Positions 1 through 9,303 of a stretch of 64,000 bases of DNA are shown here, piece after piece. The notes under the pieces were generated by a model. It did no database searches. It was given only the letters and a program-made list of their open reading frames with translations, and was not told the DNA's origin. The first letter of the stretch is position 1, and the number at the start of each line of letters is the position of its first letter. Made by a program: the position numbers and the translations under genes. This DNA comes from Acanthaster planci (taxonomy: Eukaryota; Echinodermata; Asteroidea; Valvatida; Acanthasteridae): assembly GCF_001949145.1 (NCBI RefSeq), contig NW_019091385.1, forward strand, positions 686,551 through 750,550, given 5' to 3'.

Positions 1-476
1 GTAACACGGGCAGATGTTAGGCTAGACTTGACTCAAGTTGGGATCTCTGCGACGTTTCGTTTATGCTGACTCATATCGACGCTGCGCGCCGTCACTTGCT
101 TCGCGCCCTCTTGTGTCCATTATGAGTTCAGTTCAGAAATCCCGACTTTACGAATCTGCCATTCGTTTGTACACACCGAATGGGCTCATCTACCAATAAT
201 GGTAGCAGCCACTCACCGTTGCCGGATTTGTTTTTACGTCGTTCATACCTGCACCGTAATCCGGTTCGTAAGTGTGACGTCGCTTCAGTTTAAACCACGT
301 CCACAGCACAAGTGGCATAGGGTTACGTGCGTTACTGATCGCCGTTTATGTGGAACCATGGAACTGGAAGTTAACGCGCAGCTTCAGCGATTGCCTAATG
401 AGAACCTGCAAATCGTGGCGCGTCCGCCTTTGTGACGAAGTCACTTACGAACCAGATGAACGAGTCTACAAGTCTA
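1..476. other. Left flank of the Polinton-like element, no gene seen
   Basis: No convincing coding region. The only open frame (199-435, plus) has no recognisable motif. A stretch near 20-42 has a diverged reverse-complement counterpart near 7750-7773 on the far side of the element, and the motif at 142-165 resembles, inverted, sequence around 7570-7600. The flanks may therefore be the worn outer part of longer inverted repeats, or an older element into which this one inserted. The match is weak. Confidence 0.35.
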
Positions 477-643
477 AGTAGTAGGTGTAGGAGAGTTCCA
501 GATCAGCAGGGACTTTACCCTTTCTAGAGCAGAAGGGGTTTTCCCTAACCAGGGGGCTTTCCCCAAACCAGAACTCGGGAATTCCCCCGGGACTTATCTA
601 CTTCTCGAGAAAGTCGATCTGCCCCGAAGCTTTGAGAAAAAAA
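477..643 (+). repeat. Left terminal inverted repeat of the Polinton-like element
   Basis: The reverse complement of 7323-7487 aligns along its whole length with a few one- to three-base gaps. The best conserved block is 516-548, containing TCTAGAGCAGAAGGGG. The inner end is marked by GAAGC(T/C)(T/C)TGAGAAAAAA on both arms. Confidence 0.88.
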
Positions 644-884
644 TGAGATTAAATTTAAAAACCCTATATATAAAAAGAGACATTAATACGAAAACAAAAT
701 CACAACGTTACCCTATATTGGTGGACTTTCGGCGATTGAAGAAATCGTTTCTAGACGACTTTGTAAAAAAATATAACATTACATTACCGCCACCCCGTTA
801 AAAAAGTCACGCCAAGCCGGAGCTCGTAAAAGCAATTCAAGCGAGTCAACGGCATTTTAGAAATCACACGAGACAATCGCACCA

Positions 885-1640
885 TCAACTTTTAAAATCG
901 CCTTTAAATTCTGAACTCGAGTCTACCATGAAAAATGTAGGCCAAGTCAGAGGCGATCTTTTGTAAATCTGTTTGACGGCCTCTGTTAATTCACTTCCCG
1001 TGTTAGTGCGCCCTCTCTCGCCCGCAAAAACATGCAGGGCATATACGATAGGTTGGTGATGCAGCATGCACATGGCGCTAGAAAACTGACCAAAATCTCC
1101 ACCAAGATCTGCCTATTTGGGCCCGAGTGGCAGAAGAAGCTATCGCGGTCAGGTGTCGTAGCCGACTGTTACAGACAGCAAATAAACGTTGATAGTCCAA
1201 TTGATGGTCACGTGTTGCCTGTTTCTGCGTCTGTGTGAAGTGGCTTAAAGCGCCCCCCTATAACTGGCCGTAGGAGCAGTTAACAGCCTCCGACGTTTGT
1301 TCGGCCGTTTTACTCGTCAATTGCTCGGCCTCTTTATATCTGAAACCCACGTCTACCACGGTTAAAGCGTACTTGTAGGTTTTACAATTTACTCCATCCC
1401 ATGGTAGGTATAATAATATCCAATTGATGCGCCTGATTTGTGGTGACAAACTGTCGGTCTCGGCACGTAATTGGGAGCGGACAGATAAATTTGCCGAATG
1501 GCTTGATTCTTTAATCACGATTTCACGACCGACTTGTCCGCACTCATCTTTTGATGCAAGTGCTCGACGATGCTTTCACTTTTCCAATAGCCTTGGGGAC
1601 AATAAAACAGTTTTGAACATCCTTTCTCCGTTTAGAATAA
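885..1640 (-). pseudogene. Broken Polinton-type integrase (retroviral-like, DDE)
   Basis: Integrases of this family insert the element into host DNA using a D,D-35-E catalytic core. Two minus-strand pieces resemble that core. Residues read from 1518 down to 1258 contain the first-aspartate region (KYALTVVDV, Asp codon at 1351-1353), followed by RYKEAEQLTSKTA. Residues read from 1073 down to 885 contain IYKRSPLTWP and the second-aspartate region (VDSSSEFKG, Asp codon at 921-923). Further upstream, to about 1640 in another frame, a YWK-containing segment looks like the family's N-terminal region. The two aspartates lie about 430 nt apart instead of roughly 180, so some 250 bp appears to be inserted around 1000-1250. 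The final glutamate region is lost after the stop at 885. Position next to one TIR agrees with Polinton layouts. Non-functional as it stands. Confidence 0.72.
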
Positions 1641-1689
1641 AGTTAAGCTAATCAATAGGCCAAGAATCCTACTAGGGCAGTCCCCCCTA

Positions 1690-2076
1690 AAATCCATATT
1701 AATTCTCTAAATTTTGATCTTCCGAAGGCACGTAGAAATCGGACAATTGGGTTCAGGCGGCAAGGGCGTAACCTGCTTGCCCGTCTATTCGGCGTAGGCG
1801 CGCAAAGCTTCGTCGACTTGACAAAAGTCTACTTGCTCGCGCGTTCCTGCCTCATACGCTCGTTTAAAAAGTCCAGCATGTGCACGCGATTTTTTCCCAG
1901 TCTTGTTTCGCTCGGTACAATTGTTCCAAAACTAAATCAGGTCTCTTTCTTTCCTTGTGTACTCTATTTTTAGCCAAGCTGCTAAATAAAAAAATGGAGC
2001 CCGTAATTGCCAATGCATTGATTATGGCTCCTCCTACCATCATTAAAACGCTTGCCGTTTTTAAAAATATGAACAT
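1690..2076 (-). pseudogene. Small membrane protein of the element, frameshifted
   Basis: An open minus-strand frame runs from an ATG near 2076 to 1864. It has a hydrophobic segment (MMVGGAIINALAITGSIF, a likely membrane span) followed by a basic, helical stretch rich in Arg, Lys, Glu and Gln. A different frame just downstream (about 1830 down to 1690) continues with acidic, then proline-rich residues (PLPPEP) typical of a folded tail, which points to one or two frameshifts in a once longer gene. The role is unknown; small membrane proteins of this shape accompany capsid genes in related elements. The longer open frame upstream of 2076 overlaps the plus-strand ORF at 2083 and is probably not used. 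Confidence 0.45.
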
Positions 2077-2082
2077 TTTAAA

Positions 2083-2340
2083 TTGAACACGGGTTGCGAC
2101 ATTATACACCAATTGGCAGAAGTCAAAGCCAATCAGACAAACATCGAGGGTATGTTGGGCGATATGCCAGCCGATATGGATCACCAGGGAGACATGTTTT
2201 TAGAGATTCAAGAGGGGCTGCCAGAAATGAGAAACGAAACATTTCACAAGTGCGATTTATTGTGCAAATATGAAGATATATTCTTTGCGGTGGGTTCATC
2301 ACTGATGGCATTTTCTTTCCTGTTTAAGATTTTTACATAG
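2083..2340 (+). CDS. Hypothetical 85-aa protein with C-terminal membrane segment
   Basis: Intact ORF starting at an ATG seven bases beyond the divergent start of the minus-strand membrane protein. Residues 1-60 are polar and acidic with several Met and Gln, suggesting a helix; residues 67-85 (FFAVGSSLMAFSFLFKIF) are hydrophobic and could be a tail anchor. No family recognised. The divergent arrangement and clean length favour a real small gene of the element, but such a short frame could also be chance. Confidence 0.35.
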   Translation: MNTGCDIIHQLAEVKANQTNIEGMLGDMPADMDHQGDMFLEIQEGLPEMRNETFHKCDLLCKYEDIFFAVGSSLMAFSFLFKIFT

Positions 2341-2394
2341 GTTTAAAACATTTTTAAAAACCCCAATTATAAAATAGTTTATATTAAGAAAATG

Positions 2395-3536
2395 TCACAA
2401 TACACGAAAAAAAAATTAACTGGAGCCGCAGGCTAAAAGTGCCTCGGGTCCTCAAGGCCAGAGAGACGCGAAGTCACAATCACAATAACCCGAGCACAAT
2501 TGCGGCAGGCCATACGCTAAACGTAAATTTTCCTGCGTTAGGACAGGATTACGTAGTCCCCGGTACCGCCAAATTAGCTTTCACATTAGACTTGGAAGGG
2601 GCAAACGACGACAATTGAACCATGTATAACAACTTGGCAAGGAACCTAGTTGCAGAAATCAACGTACGTTTAGGCCTACAGGGCAATAAAATTGTCAATA
2701 ATCGCGACGCAGACAAATTTCACAACTTTAAAGATTATTGGCTACCAAACTCGCAGGTTAAAAACATGGCCTATTTTGACTTGGCACGCGAAAACGTGGC
2801 AAAGTCGCATTTAGGGGCGGCCAATGCCAGTGCAGGCCTAAACGACGGCAAAGACAAGGCCATCGCCGACGCGTTTAAGAATACATACGCGATTGCGCTA
2901 GACGTTTCTCTTTTAACCGATCACGGGTCGTTTTTATCCGTTGGGTTTTAAAGAGCCTCTAACCGCAGAGTACAGGTTTTCGGATTTGACCCTAGAGTAC
3001 GAGGAAGTCACCAATCGTGATTTGGCACAAAGTTTGAGGCAAAAGCACAAAGGCCCAGTGTACTACTTGTTTGATAGGATTCACTCGTGGAAGAAACAAA
3101 CGGTTAATAAATCGGACACTTTGTGGAACATCAACATCGATCAAAGGATTAAAACATTGAAAGGCGTCTTGATCCTATTTAAAGACCCCTCAGTTCCAAG
3201 CCCGCAGAAATTTTACAATCCGCACATCACGAAAACGAGCGTAACGGTTGAAGGCAAACCCAATCAATTGTATTCACAGGGATTTTTCAAGTACCAACGC
3301 TTTACCGAAATTTGCAAATATTTCGGAGACTCGGACACGAAAGCGGCCCGAGCGGTCGTGAAGGTCCTAAATTTACCGGCATCGACATAGGCAGTTACCA
3401 AAAAGACAAATACGGCCTTTGGCTGGATTTAAGAAGTTCAGACAAGAACTTGCACACGGCTCGGGTCGCCCGTTGGGTGGTGGAGGTGACATTTCGATTC
3501 CGATGGAAAGAGCAGCAGAGACGGTGGCGTCTTTGA
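2395..3536 (+). pseudogene. Major-capsid-like protein of the Polinton-like element, broken
   Basis: Successive plus-strand segments (about 2466-2615, 2622-2951, 2941-3390, 3312-3536) read as one protein in shifted frames. They resemble the major capsid (hexon-type double jelly-roll) proteins carried by Polintons and adintoviruses, widespread as 'uncharacterised' proteins in invertebrate genomes. Supporting signs are an early NNLARNLV block at 2628-2651, a mid-protein LTLEYEEV block, NPHITKTSVTVEGKPN-type beta-strand sequence at 3220-3265, and a late YGLWLDLRS block. Breaks: in-frame TGA at 2616-2618, a stop at 2949-2951 with a frame change near 2945, and another frame change around 3370-3390. 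The likely start is near 2392 (ATG in AAAATGTCAC), but the first 70 bases hold a stop. The family assignment comes from recalled resemblance, not a search. Confidence 0.6.
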
Positions 3537-3662
3537 CAATGTACGTGGTTTTGGTAATAGATTCGTAGTTAACTGTGGAAGACGGGGATTTTTAAAACTT
3601 GGTGTATTAAAATGGTTTTTAAAATTAATAAATCTGAACATGCTTTAAAAACCCCACTGCGC

Positions 3663-3861
3663 TCTAATCGTGAGTAAAACAGGGAGTGTGAAAACAAAAT
3701 GGGTACTTGATTTATTGGCGCGTGAGTATAAATTCGCATTTGAAGCGATCGTGATAATTTGTCCGACGTTATTTAAAAATAGGCCCATCGAGTCAAAAGC
3801 GCCGCCAATTCAAACTTTTCAATCGACAGCACCCGCCCTCGAAATTTTAGACATGGAGTAA
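3663..3861 (+). pseudogene. N-terminal fragment of packaging-ATPase-like protein with damaged P-loop
   Basis: The frame reads a hydrophobic strand, then a P-loop-like segment TGSVKTKW at about 3679-3702, then VLDLLAREYK and a second strand IVIICPTLFKNRP. This order (Walker A, helix, beta-strand ending in CPT) is typical of the FtsK/HerA-type genome-packaging ATPases of Polintons. The usual glycine before the lysine of the Walker A motif is valine here, and the protein ends at a stop at 3859-3861 before any Walker B motif. Both would abolish activity. It lies directly after the capsid-like gene, as expected for a morphogenesis cluster. Confidence 0.5.
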
Positions 3862-4458
3862 TTTTTAAAGCCAAATCTGTATATAATTAGTAGCGCTAAA
3901 TCAATCGACGTATAAAACGGCATCACCAATACCTTATACCACGGAGCCGTCATTAGCCTAATTTTCATGGGATACGCCATGCTCAGTAACAAGCTACTTA
4001 AATTAAGTCACTCGATCTAAATAAGTTGCTGTTAGAAGACGCGGCAAATTGACTGCGCTGCCCGCTGGTGCATTGGCCACACCAGGTTTGCTCGTGTCGC
4101 AGGGGATTTTGCCGGCGAGCCTGCCAACGAGTTAAAAATCAATTTGGAAATCCAAGTTTAAAAACGTTTATCATAAAGTGAGATAGCCGAAGGAGGACTT
4201 GACTCGGAACAAATACCCCTATTGGCAGGAGGGATGAAAATTTAACGTACGAATACGACGATGTCGACGACCCAAACTTTGAAGACACCATCGATACCGA
4301 CTGTTAATTGAAACGTCTTTTCTTTCGAGCTCTGTTAGACCCAAATTAGACATCAGTCCCATATCTGACACGTTAGATTGGGTACGAAGGCATTTCAAAC
4401 CAATCCCAGGGTAAACAATGTCTACGACCATTACAGGCGAATGGGCCGAACAGACGAG
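3862..4458. other. Degenerate, probably once-coding stretch of the element
   Basis: No intact frame. In the plus strand a hydrophobic segment (ISLIFMGYAMLSNKLL, about 3952-3999) looks like the remains of a small membrane protein. An acidic stretch near 4247-4308 (YEYDDVDD) appears to be the start of the gene that follows. Several stops interrupt all frames between them. Confidence 0.35.
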
Positions 4459-5335
4459 CCAAATCTCCACAATACGAAATTTTTGAATATCGACCAAATA
4501 GGGGGTTATTTTTCACGGGCATGGATGGGAGGTATGCTAAAGAAGTACTCTTAACCGGCAAAAGAAGACCCTATTCAATTATTACCTTGGACACGATAGC
4601 AAAAAACACTAGGCCGGTAGGGTATTCGGGATCAGACTTTGTGAGAAATGTTTTAGGCTTCAAAGATTACGGAACAAAAATAACACAGGCGGGCCAAAGT
4701 TTAAAAATTATTCAACCCGAAACGATAGAATTAGAAGAATTACCCAGAGCTGCCGACAAAGTGAATGAAATTGTACCAGACCTTACTGAAGATAAGCAAG
4801 TGCAGACTGAATTAAATTTGCGAGAATTGATAGCTCTCGAAAAAGCTTTACAGACGATTAAAAGGAATTTAGAGTTAACCAAGGTAAATTAGACAAATTG
4901 GATGAAAAGATGCAACAGGTCAAAAACGAATCGGACGAAGCCGCAACCGATGCAGAGCGAGCGGAACTTTTAGAGCAATTAGAAGACTTTCAAATAGACA
5001 GACGCGGTAGATTAGAAGTGATAAATAGAGATACCGATAAACTTCGAAGTCAAATCAACTGCATCAAACAAACGATCGAAGCTGTAATGGACAAAGACTT
5101 GACATTGGGCGATAAAATTAGGGTGTTTTTTAAGGAACAGGGTATCACGATCGCGAGTATTTTAACGGCTTTTGGCTTGGCAGTCAGTACAATCGTAGCG
5201 AGCGTAGTGGCCTCAGTCAGAGCGGCCGGTACTCCGGAACCCGAGCCCGAACCCACGCCTAAACCGACACTGGAGCCTAAACCCGCACCTATACCGACAC
5301 CCACGCCACCTTCAAAAGGAGGTATAGTCAATTAG
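4459..5335 (+). pseudogene. Coiled-coil protein with membrane segment and Pro/Glu/Lys repeat tail, frameshifted
   Basis: Two abutting frames (open to 4892 with an ATG at 4521; then 4898-5335) appear to be one gene interrupted by a frameshift near 4890-4900. The first part has a globular-looking region (MDGRYAKEVLL, DFVRNVLGF) and an acidic helix. The second part is a charged coiled coil (about 4900-5095), an amphipathic stretch, a hydrophobic membrane segment (ITIASILTAFGLAVSTIVASVV, about 5146-5211) and a low-complexity tail of alternating Pro with Glu or Lys (5230-5325). Similar proteins sit beside the capsid gene in related invertebrate elements, so a structural or membrane-attachment role is a guess. 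The function is not known to me. Confidence 0.5.
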
Positions 5336-5559
5336 ATAAACAGCAATTGTGGAACTTGGCAAATGTGTTGAAAAACTGGGCCCGAAAGCGCTGGCAGCTT
5401 TGCTGGGAATAATAGGCAGTATTCTAGGTTGGATATTAAACGTGGCTAGTAAAGCGGTGGGTTGAATCACCGATCACGTGTGGACGTCATTTGTGGGCGG
5501 TGGCGTTTTAATTTTAACTTATGTTTAAAAAAAGTCAGTATTTTCAAGTGGTAAAAAAA
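5336..5559 (+). other. Hydrophobic remainder downstream of the coiled-coil gene
   Basis: After the stop at 5333-5335 a plus-strand frame gives a glycine-rich hydrophobic run (LLGIIGSILGWILNVASK, about 5399-5452), a stop, and another hydrophobic run to about 5525. This looks like a former C-terminal membrane domain of the preceding gene, or a separate small membrane protein. No intact gene. Confidence 0.3.
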
Positions 5560-6610
5560 CCACTTTCTCGATTTCGATATTTTTCTTCGTTGTAAGCGTC
5601 TAACGGTTTCTTTTCGGGGTGGGTGCTAAAATAGACTTTGATAAAGTTTTCATAGTAGGTTCCTTTTCGTCAACTTGTTCATCAACTTTTTCGTCAAAAT
5701 AGGTGGCCTTGGAACGCCGCTAGAATTAAAACTCGGCGCGTAACCTGTCTGCATTCCTTCGGTCGCAATTCATAAATTGTCGTTGTAACCTTCAAACGCA
5801 ACGATTCTTAAGTCCATGTCAGCGGGCCCCAAATATAAGCCGGGCGCCACTGTGAAATTTTAAGGCGTTTTCGCGTACTGCAAAGAATCTTGAAATTGGT
5901 TAATCGATTGTTTTAAATCTGGAACCGAGTTTATTAAAGATTCCAAGATCGTTAAAAACTGTTGTTGAGCGGCTATCCTGAACCGTGTGCCATTACGCTC
6001 GTTTTTGTCTGAGCTTGAGCTTCCAGTAACGCGTACACGTAAGCTCTGACGGATTCGTTTACTTTTGCGATTCCCACGTCTGTTATTTTTCGGGATAAAG
6101 TCCCACCAAGCCAATTCAACTGAGTCAGACCGAATATTTGCCGTTTGTTACGTGTAAGTCGTGTGCGTCGTAATTTTTACCGGAGACTTCAATGTAGCCG
6201 TCGTTGTAATAGTAGGCGGTACCGAGCCCATTTGATAAAGTGTCTCTCGTCTGTTTATAAGATTTACTTCGATCGACGTTGTACGATAGGCAAGTGTTGG
6301 TGAATTTCCTATGATCGTAATTATTGTGCAGCGCGTCAAATATGTCGTCGCTTGGAATGGGCAGTCGTAAAATATTTTCCTCACCGTGTAATATACGTGA
6401 AAGTTAAATAGGGCAGACACGTACGGATTCGAATCAAACAGTAAATCAAAACCTACCCCGCATGCTGTCGTTGCGCAATAGACGGCGTAATTAAATTGGT
6501 TTTGATAAAATGAAATCGGGTCTGTCGTCCACCTATTTACCGCTTCGTCAGTTTTCACTCTCGGTAACTTGTACGCCGCGGTTAAATTTGGAAACTCGGC
6601 AGAAACCAGT
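5560..6610 (-). pseudogene. Second structural-type gene of the element (possibly minor capsid/penton), broken
   Basis: A minus-strand frame is open from about 6605 to 6148, with an ATG at 6558, and contains beta-strand-rich sequence (NYAVYCATTACGVGFDLLF, YVSALFNFHVYY). The same frame continues after a TAA at 6145-6147 down to 5860 with an Arg-rich patch, then past a TAA near 5857-5859 and another stop near 5770. The one-frame continuity across three stops shows a gene decayed by point mutation. Being beta-rich and next to capsid-type genes, it could be the penton-like minor capsid; I cannot confirm this by motif. The low complexity of 6150-6250 (Thr-rich) may reflect a fibre-like or linker part. 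Confidence 0.42.
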
Positions 6611-6779
6611 AGTCTTTATTGACTACGATTGATAATTGACTAAAGTTGGCTCACATTTATTTTATAATAGATTTTAAAAAAGAGGCGCGGTGGGTTTTAC
6701 TTCTTGGTAAGCGGGCGGTCAATCTTCATATTTGACTGACTTGTGCAAAGTTATTCGCCAAGTTTTTTTCCCAAAACAT
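6611..6779. other. AT-rich spacer inside the element
   Basis: Noncoding gap between two minus-strand genes. It holds a TTTATTTTATAATAG stretch at 6657-6671 that could serve as a promoter or poly(A) region, but nothing decisive is seen. Confidence 0.3.
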
Positions 6780-7016
6780 TCAACCAAAACATTCGATACA
6801 ATTGGCGCAGTTAAAACACTCTTGGCAGCTGTATGAATTGAAACAAAATAGTACATTTCTGCAGTCGTTACATTTGTGACATTCTCTGCAGTCGGTGCAT
6901 TCGAATAAACCGTCTGAATTTAAGCAACGTGAGCAACCGTAAGAATATACCAAATTAATTGATTTGACCATGTCTTTGCAAAAGAAACAACAAACGTTAG
7001 TTTTTGGGTTTATCAT
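6780..7016 (-). CDS. Small cysteine-rich protein, 78 aa, intact
   Basis: Intact ORF from ATG at 7016 to the stop near 6780. Seventeen of 78 residues are Cys, mostly spaced C-x2-C or C-x5-C (CCFFC; CSRC; ECTDCRECHKCNDC; CQECFNCANCIECFG). The regular spacing suggests a zinc-binding or disulphide-rich repeat fold, with each turn about 6-9 residues. No signal peptide is evident: the first 16 residues are MINPKTNVCCFFCKDM. It is one of only two apparently undamaged frames in an otherwise decayed element. The family is not recognised; low-complexity Cys repeats can mislead. Orientation matches the structural-type gene downstream and the RPB6-like gene upstream, so the three could have been co-transcribed. 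Confidence 0.5.
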   Translation of the reverse strand: MINPKTNVCCFFCKDMVKSINLVYSYGCSRCLNSDGLFECTDCRECHKCNDCRNVLFCFNSYSCQECFNCANCIECFG

Positions 7017-7084
7017 CTCTATTTTATATTTGTCTAGTTTCTATTTAACTAATTAAATATTTGTCATTTTTAAGCGACGAGTAA

Positions 7085-7298
7085 ATCATCAGGAATGAAT
7101 ATTTCTTTTGGCTTAAAAAAATTGTTTTCCGTCTTTCGTCGTTCTCACCAAGCAAATGTGATGCCTTTGATTTTGCACGTCAAGCTTGGCTTGCTCGATT
7201 AAATCTCCTTTCGTTTCGTAACCGTTTGCCATTAACCATACTGCGTGAGTAGCGACTATTTTAGTGTATTCAAATTTAGTGGCAAAAGTTGGAGCCAT
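7085..7298 (-). pseudogene. RNA polymerase RPB6/omega-like fragment
   Basis: An open minus-strand frame from the internal ATG at 7298 to 7113 contains TKFEYTKIVATHAVWLMANG, then a helix ending AKLDVQNQ, then ICLVRTTKDGKQFF. This order (Thr-x-[FY]-Glu, helix with Ala, Asn-Gly turn, 'A-x-L', then strand R-x-x-x-DG) matches the conserved core of RPB6/Rpo6/omega, a small subunit that clamps the largest subunit of RNA polymerase. A TAA stops the frame at 7113; sequence in another frame down to about 7085 has the proline-containing tail expected after that strand, implying a one-base frameshift. Upstream residues of the long ORF (7412-7301) lie in the TIR and are not likely protein. RPB6-like genes are known from large DNA viruses; in a Polinton relic this is unusual. 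Judged by motif only. Confidence 0.42.
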
Positions 7299-7322
7299 TT
7301 GACTTTTAGAGAAATTTTTCGG

Positions 7323-7487
7323 TTTTTTCTCAGAGCTTCGGGGGAGCGTGAATTTCCCGAGAAGTACAGAAGTCCCGGGGAAATTTCCGAGTTCTGGTTG
7401 GGGAAAGTCCATTTGTTAGGGAAAACCCCTTCTGCTCTAGAAAGGGTAAAGTCGCTGCTGCTCTGGAACTCTCTAACCCCTACTACC
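7323..7487 (-). repeat. Right terminal inverted repeat of the Polinton-like element
   Basis: Inverted partner of 477-643. Its outer end reads CCTACTAC at 7479-7486, the complement of GTAGTAGG at 478-485. Substitutions are scattered along both arms, consistent with an old insertion. Confidence 0.88.
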
Positions 7488-9297
7488 GTCTGACTGCTTT
7501 GATTGGTGGAAATTCTGTATGTCGTTCATATGCAATTGTGAATAACTACATATCACCGGTAGGGTCCGATTGGCTTACCCGTCAAGTCGGACTTACTGAC
7601 TGGTGACGTATGACACACGTTGTAGAATAAAGGCTCTAATAAGGGCACCTAATAAGGGTTATGCAAATTACCGGGACGAGCGCTACGACGCCGGGTAGTG
7701 CGTACCGACTTGAAGGGTGGGGTGGCTGACTAAGGAAGAGCAACGTAAGTCCTACTTGATTCAAGTCTAAACCTTCTCGGATTATATCGCTCTCTAGAAA
7801 CTGAATCAGCACAAAATCCCCATAGAGGTTCCTTCCGTAGATTTTCTACAGCATGAATAATTCATAGTCATCCCAACTCTCACTGGCTAAACGTGGCCCC
7901 GAAAGTCTATAGAAAACGATCAGCTCCGGCGTTATCATCGATCAGTCCCGAGCAGGAAGCTTTGGAGTGACCGATCATGAGTGAGAGTTCTATTGCTCCC
8001 GAATAAACAGCTTAGATTTGGACAAGTTTATTGTTCCTATGATGAACATCCCATACAGTATGAGTCCAGCCTCACTAGCAACAGAAGTTGTTCTTTGTAA
8101 ATATGGAAATGATGTAAATAATTCTTCTTATCCCTCTTATCATTCTTTTGATAACGGCTCCCTACAATAGACGTTACAATATTATTTGCACTAAATACGG
8201 GTAAGGGAGTTTTCAGCAAGCGAACTGTGTTACTTTTGATATGTTTATTCAAATATTTGATTTAGAATTTTTAACTTAAACGTTTTTGTGAATTTCGCAT
8301 GATTGTATCTAGTACGTTCTCAACACGCATGTGAATTACGAGTCGTGCAGTGTGTACGTGTGATTGTCGTAGAATACCCATTCGATTATTTGCATTATTT
8401 CATCCATTCTTTCTGCCACTTTAGGGGTATCTAAAGGCCCCTACCGTGGGCTACTTCATGCAAATGCGACAGAGAAGCGGGTTGGACGTCAAAACATTTT
8501 CAGTACAATTCGGTTGAGCAAGGTGATTGTCTCAACCTTTGCCGATTCAAAGCGCCAACTTCGTTTTCGTGTTTGTTTTCACTAGGTATGACCCGGCTTT
8601 AACTCTGAATCCTAAAATGGCAAGATTTATTGCACGATTCGCATGCATTAATCTACTTTTTACTTTAGTTTATTTTTTATCTACACTGACTGCGAGAACT
8701 TGAAAACGTGAAACTCTTCAGGCCTACGTGTAACAGATTATCTTTAAACAGGTCTGACTTCCAAGGCGAATCGACCGGCGACATGTTTTGTTAAATAAGA
8801 CTTAAGTAAAAGAAGTAATAAAATCTAGGTTTAATGATTTCACATTAAAATAACTTATCTCTGCGACCAAGCACATCTCTGTGACATTCATCATGGATCG
8901 ATCTGCAGACATAGTGGACATTGAGCAACTTTTTTTCTGCAGTAAATTTTTCGGTGTCTGTTAGTTGCTATAAGATGAGCGCCAGTTGCATTTTGACTAC
9001 AATATAGATTGGTTTTGAGCAATATAGATTGGTTTTTGAACCACAATCTCAGCTGCATCCATGTCGGTCTTCACTCGCCTTTGCTCAAATATTGCACATT
9101 GCATTTTACATTGCTTACATTCTTCCGTTTGGGAAACCAGCAAAAATTTGAATTAAAAAAAAACTATCTGCATTATAATGTAAACCGAATAAACCATTTT
9201 CTGGAGTAAAATCATTGATAAATATTTCTTTTAGGTAAACAAATGACACTTCTTCTTATAAAATTAAACTAAAACAGATAAATTTTGTCATGTATCA
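7488..9297. other. Right flank and intergenic DNA, no gene seen
   Basis: No recognisable coding exon on either strand. Contains a short direct duplication (ATATAGATTGGTTTTGAGC-like, about 9002-9036) and AT-rich DNA. The part up to about 7970 may belong to worn outer repeats of the element. Confidence 0.5.
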
Positions 9298-9303
9298 TTT
9301 TAT
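9298..9303 (-). terminator. Candidate poly(A) signal for the C11orf54-like gene
   Basis: AATAAA on the minus strand about 600 bases downstream of the stop codon at 9904. Plausible spacing for a 3' UTR, but unproven. Confidence 0.3.

Larger units (their letters stand above)
477..7487. mobile_element. Degenerate Polinton/Maverick-like (virus-derived) element, about 7.0 kb
   Basis: Two inverted repeats of about 165 bp (477-643 and 7323-7487, roughly 85% identical by eye) enclose a compact block of intronless reading frames on both strands, unlike the split host genes to the right. The ends begin 5'-AGTAGTAGG on the left; Polinton ends are known to begin with AG. Contents in order: integrase (minus), small membrane protein (minus), small ORF (plus), major-capsid-like gene (plus), packaging-ATPase-like fragment (plus), coiled-coil/membrane gene (plus), second structural-type gene (minus), cysteine-rich ORF (minus), RPB6-like fragment (minus). 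Integrase, capsid and ATPase together are diagnostic of Polintons and adintoviruses. Usual Polintons are 15-20 kb with a protein-primed DNA polymerase and a protease, and neither was seen here. Most genes carry stops or frameshifts, so this is a dead, probably internally deleted copy. A 6-bp target duplication is not clean: GTCTAA (472-477) against GTCTGA (7488-7493) is the best pair. Confidence 0.8.

Noticed and set aside
199-435. 78-aa frame left of the element
   Set aside because: No motif, no relation to the element's genes; likely chance.
7245-7493. 82-aa plus-strand frame through the right TIR
   Set aside because: Mostly antisense to the RPB6-like fragment and within the inverted repeat.
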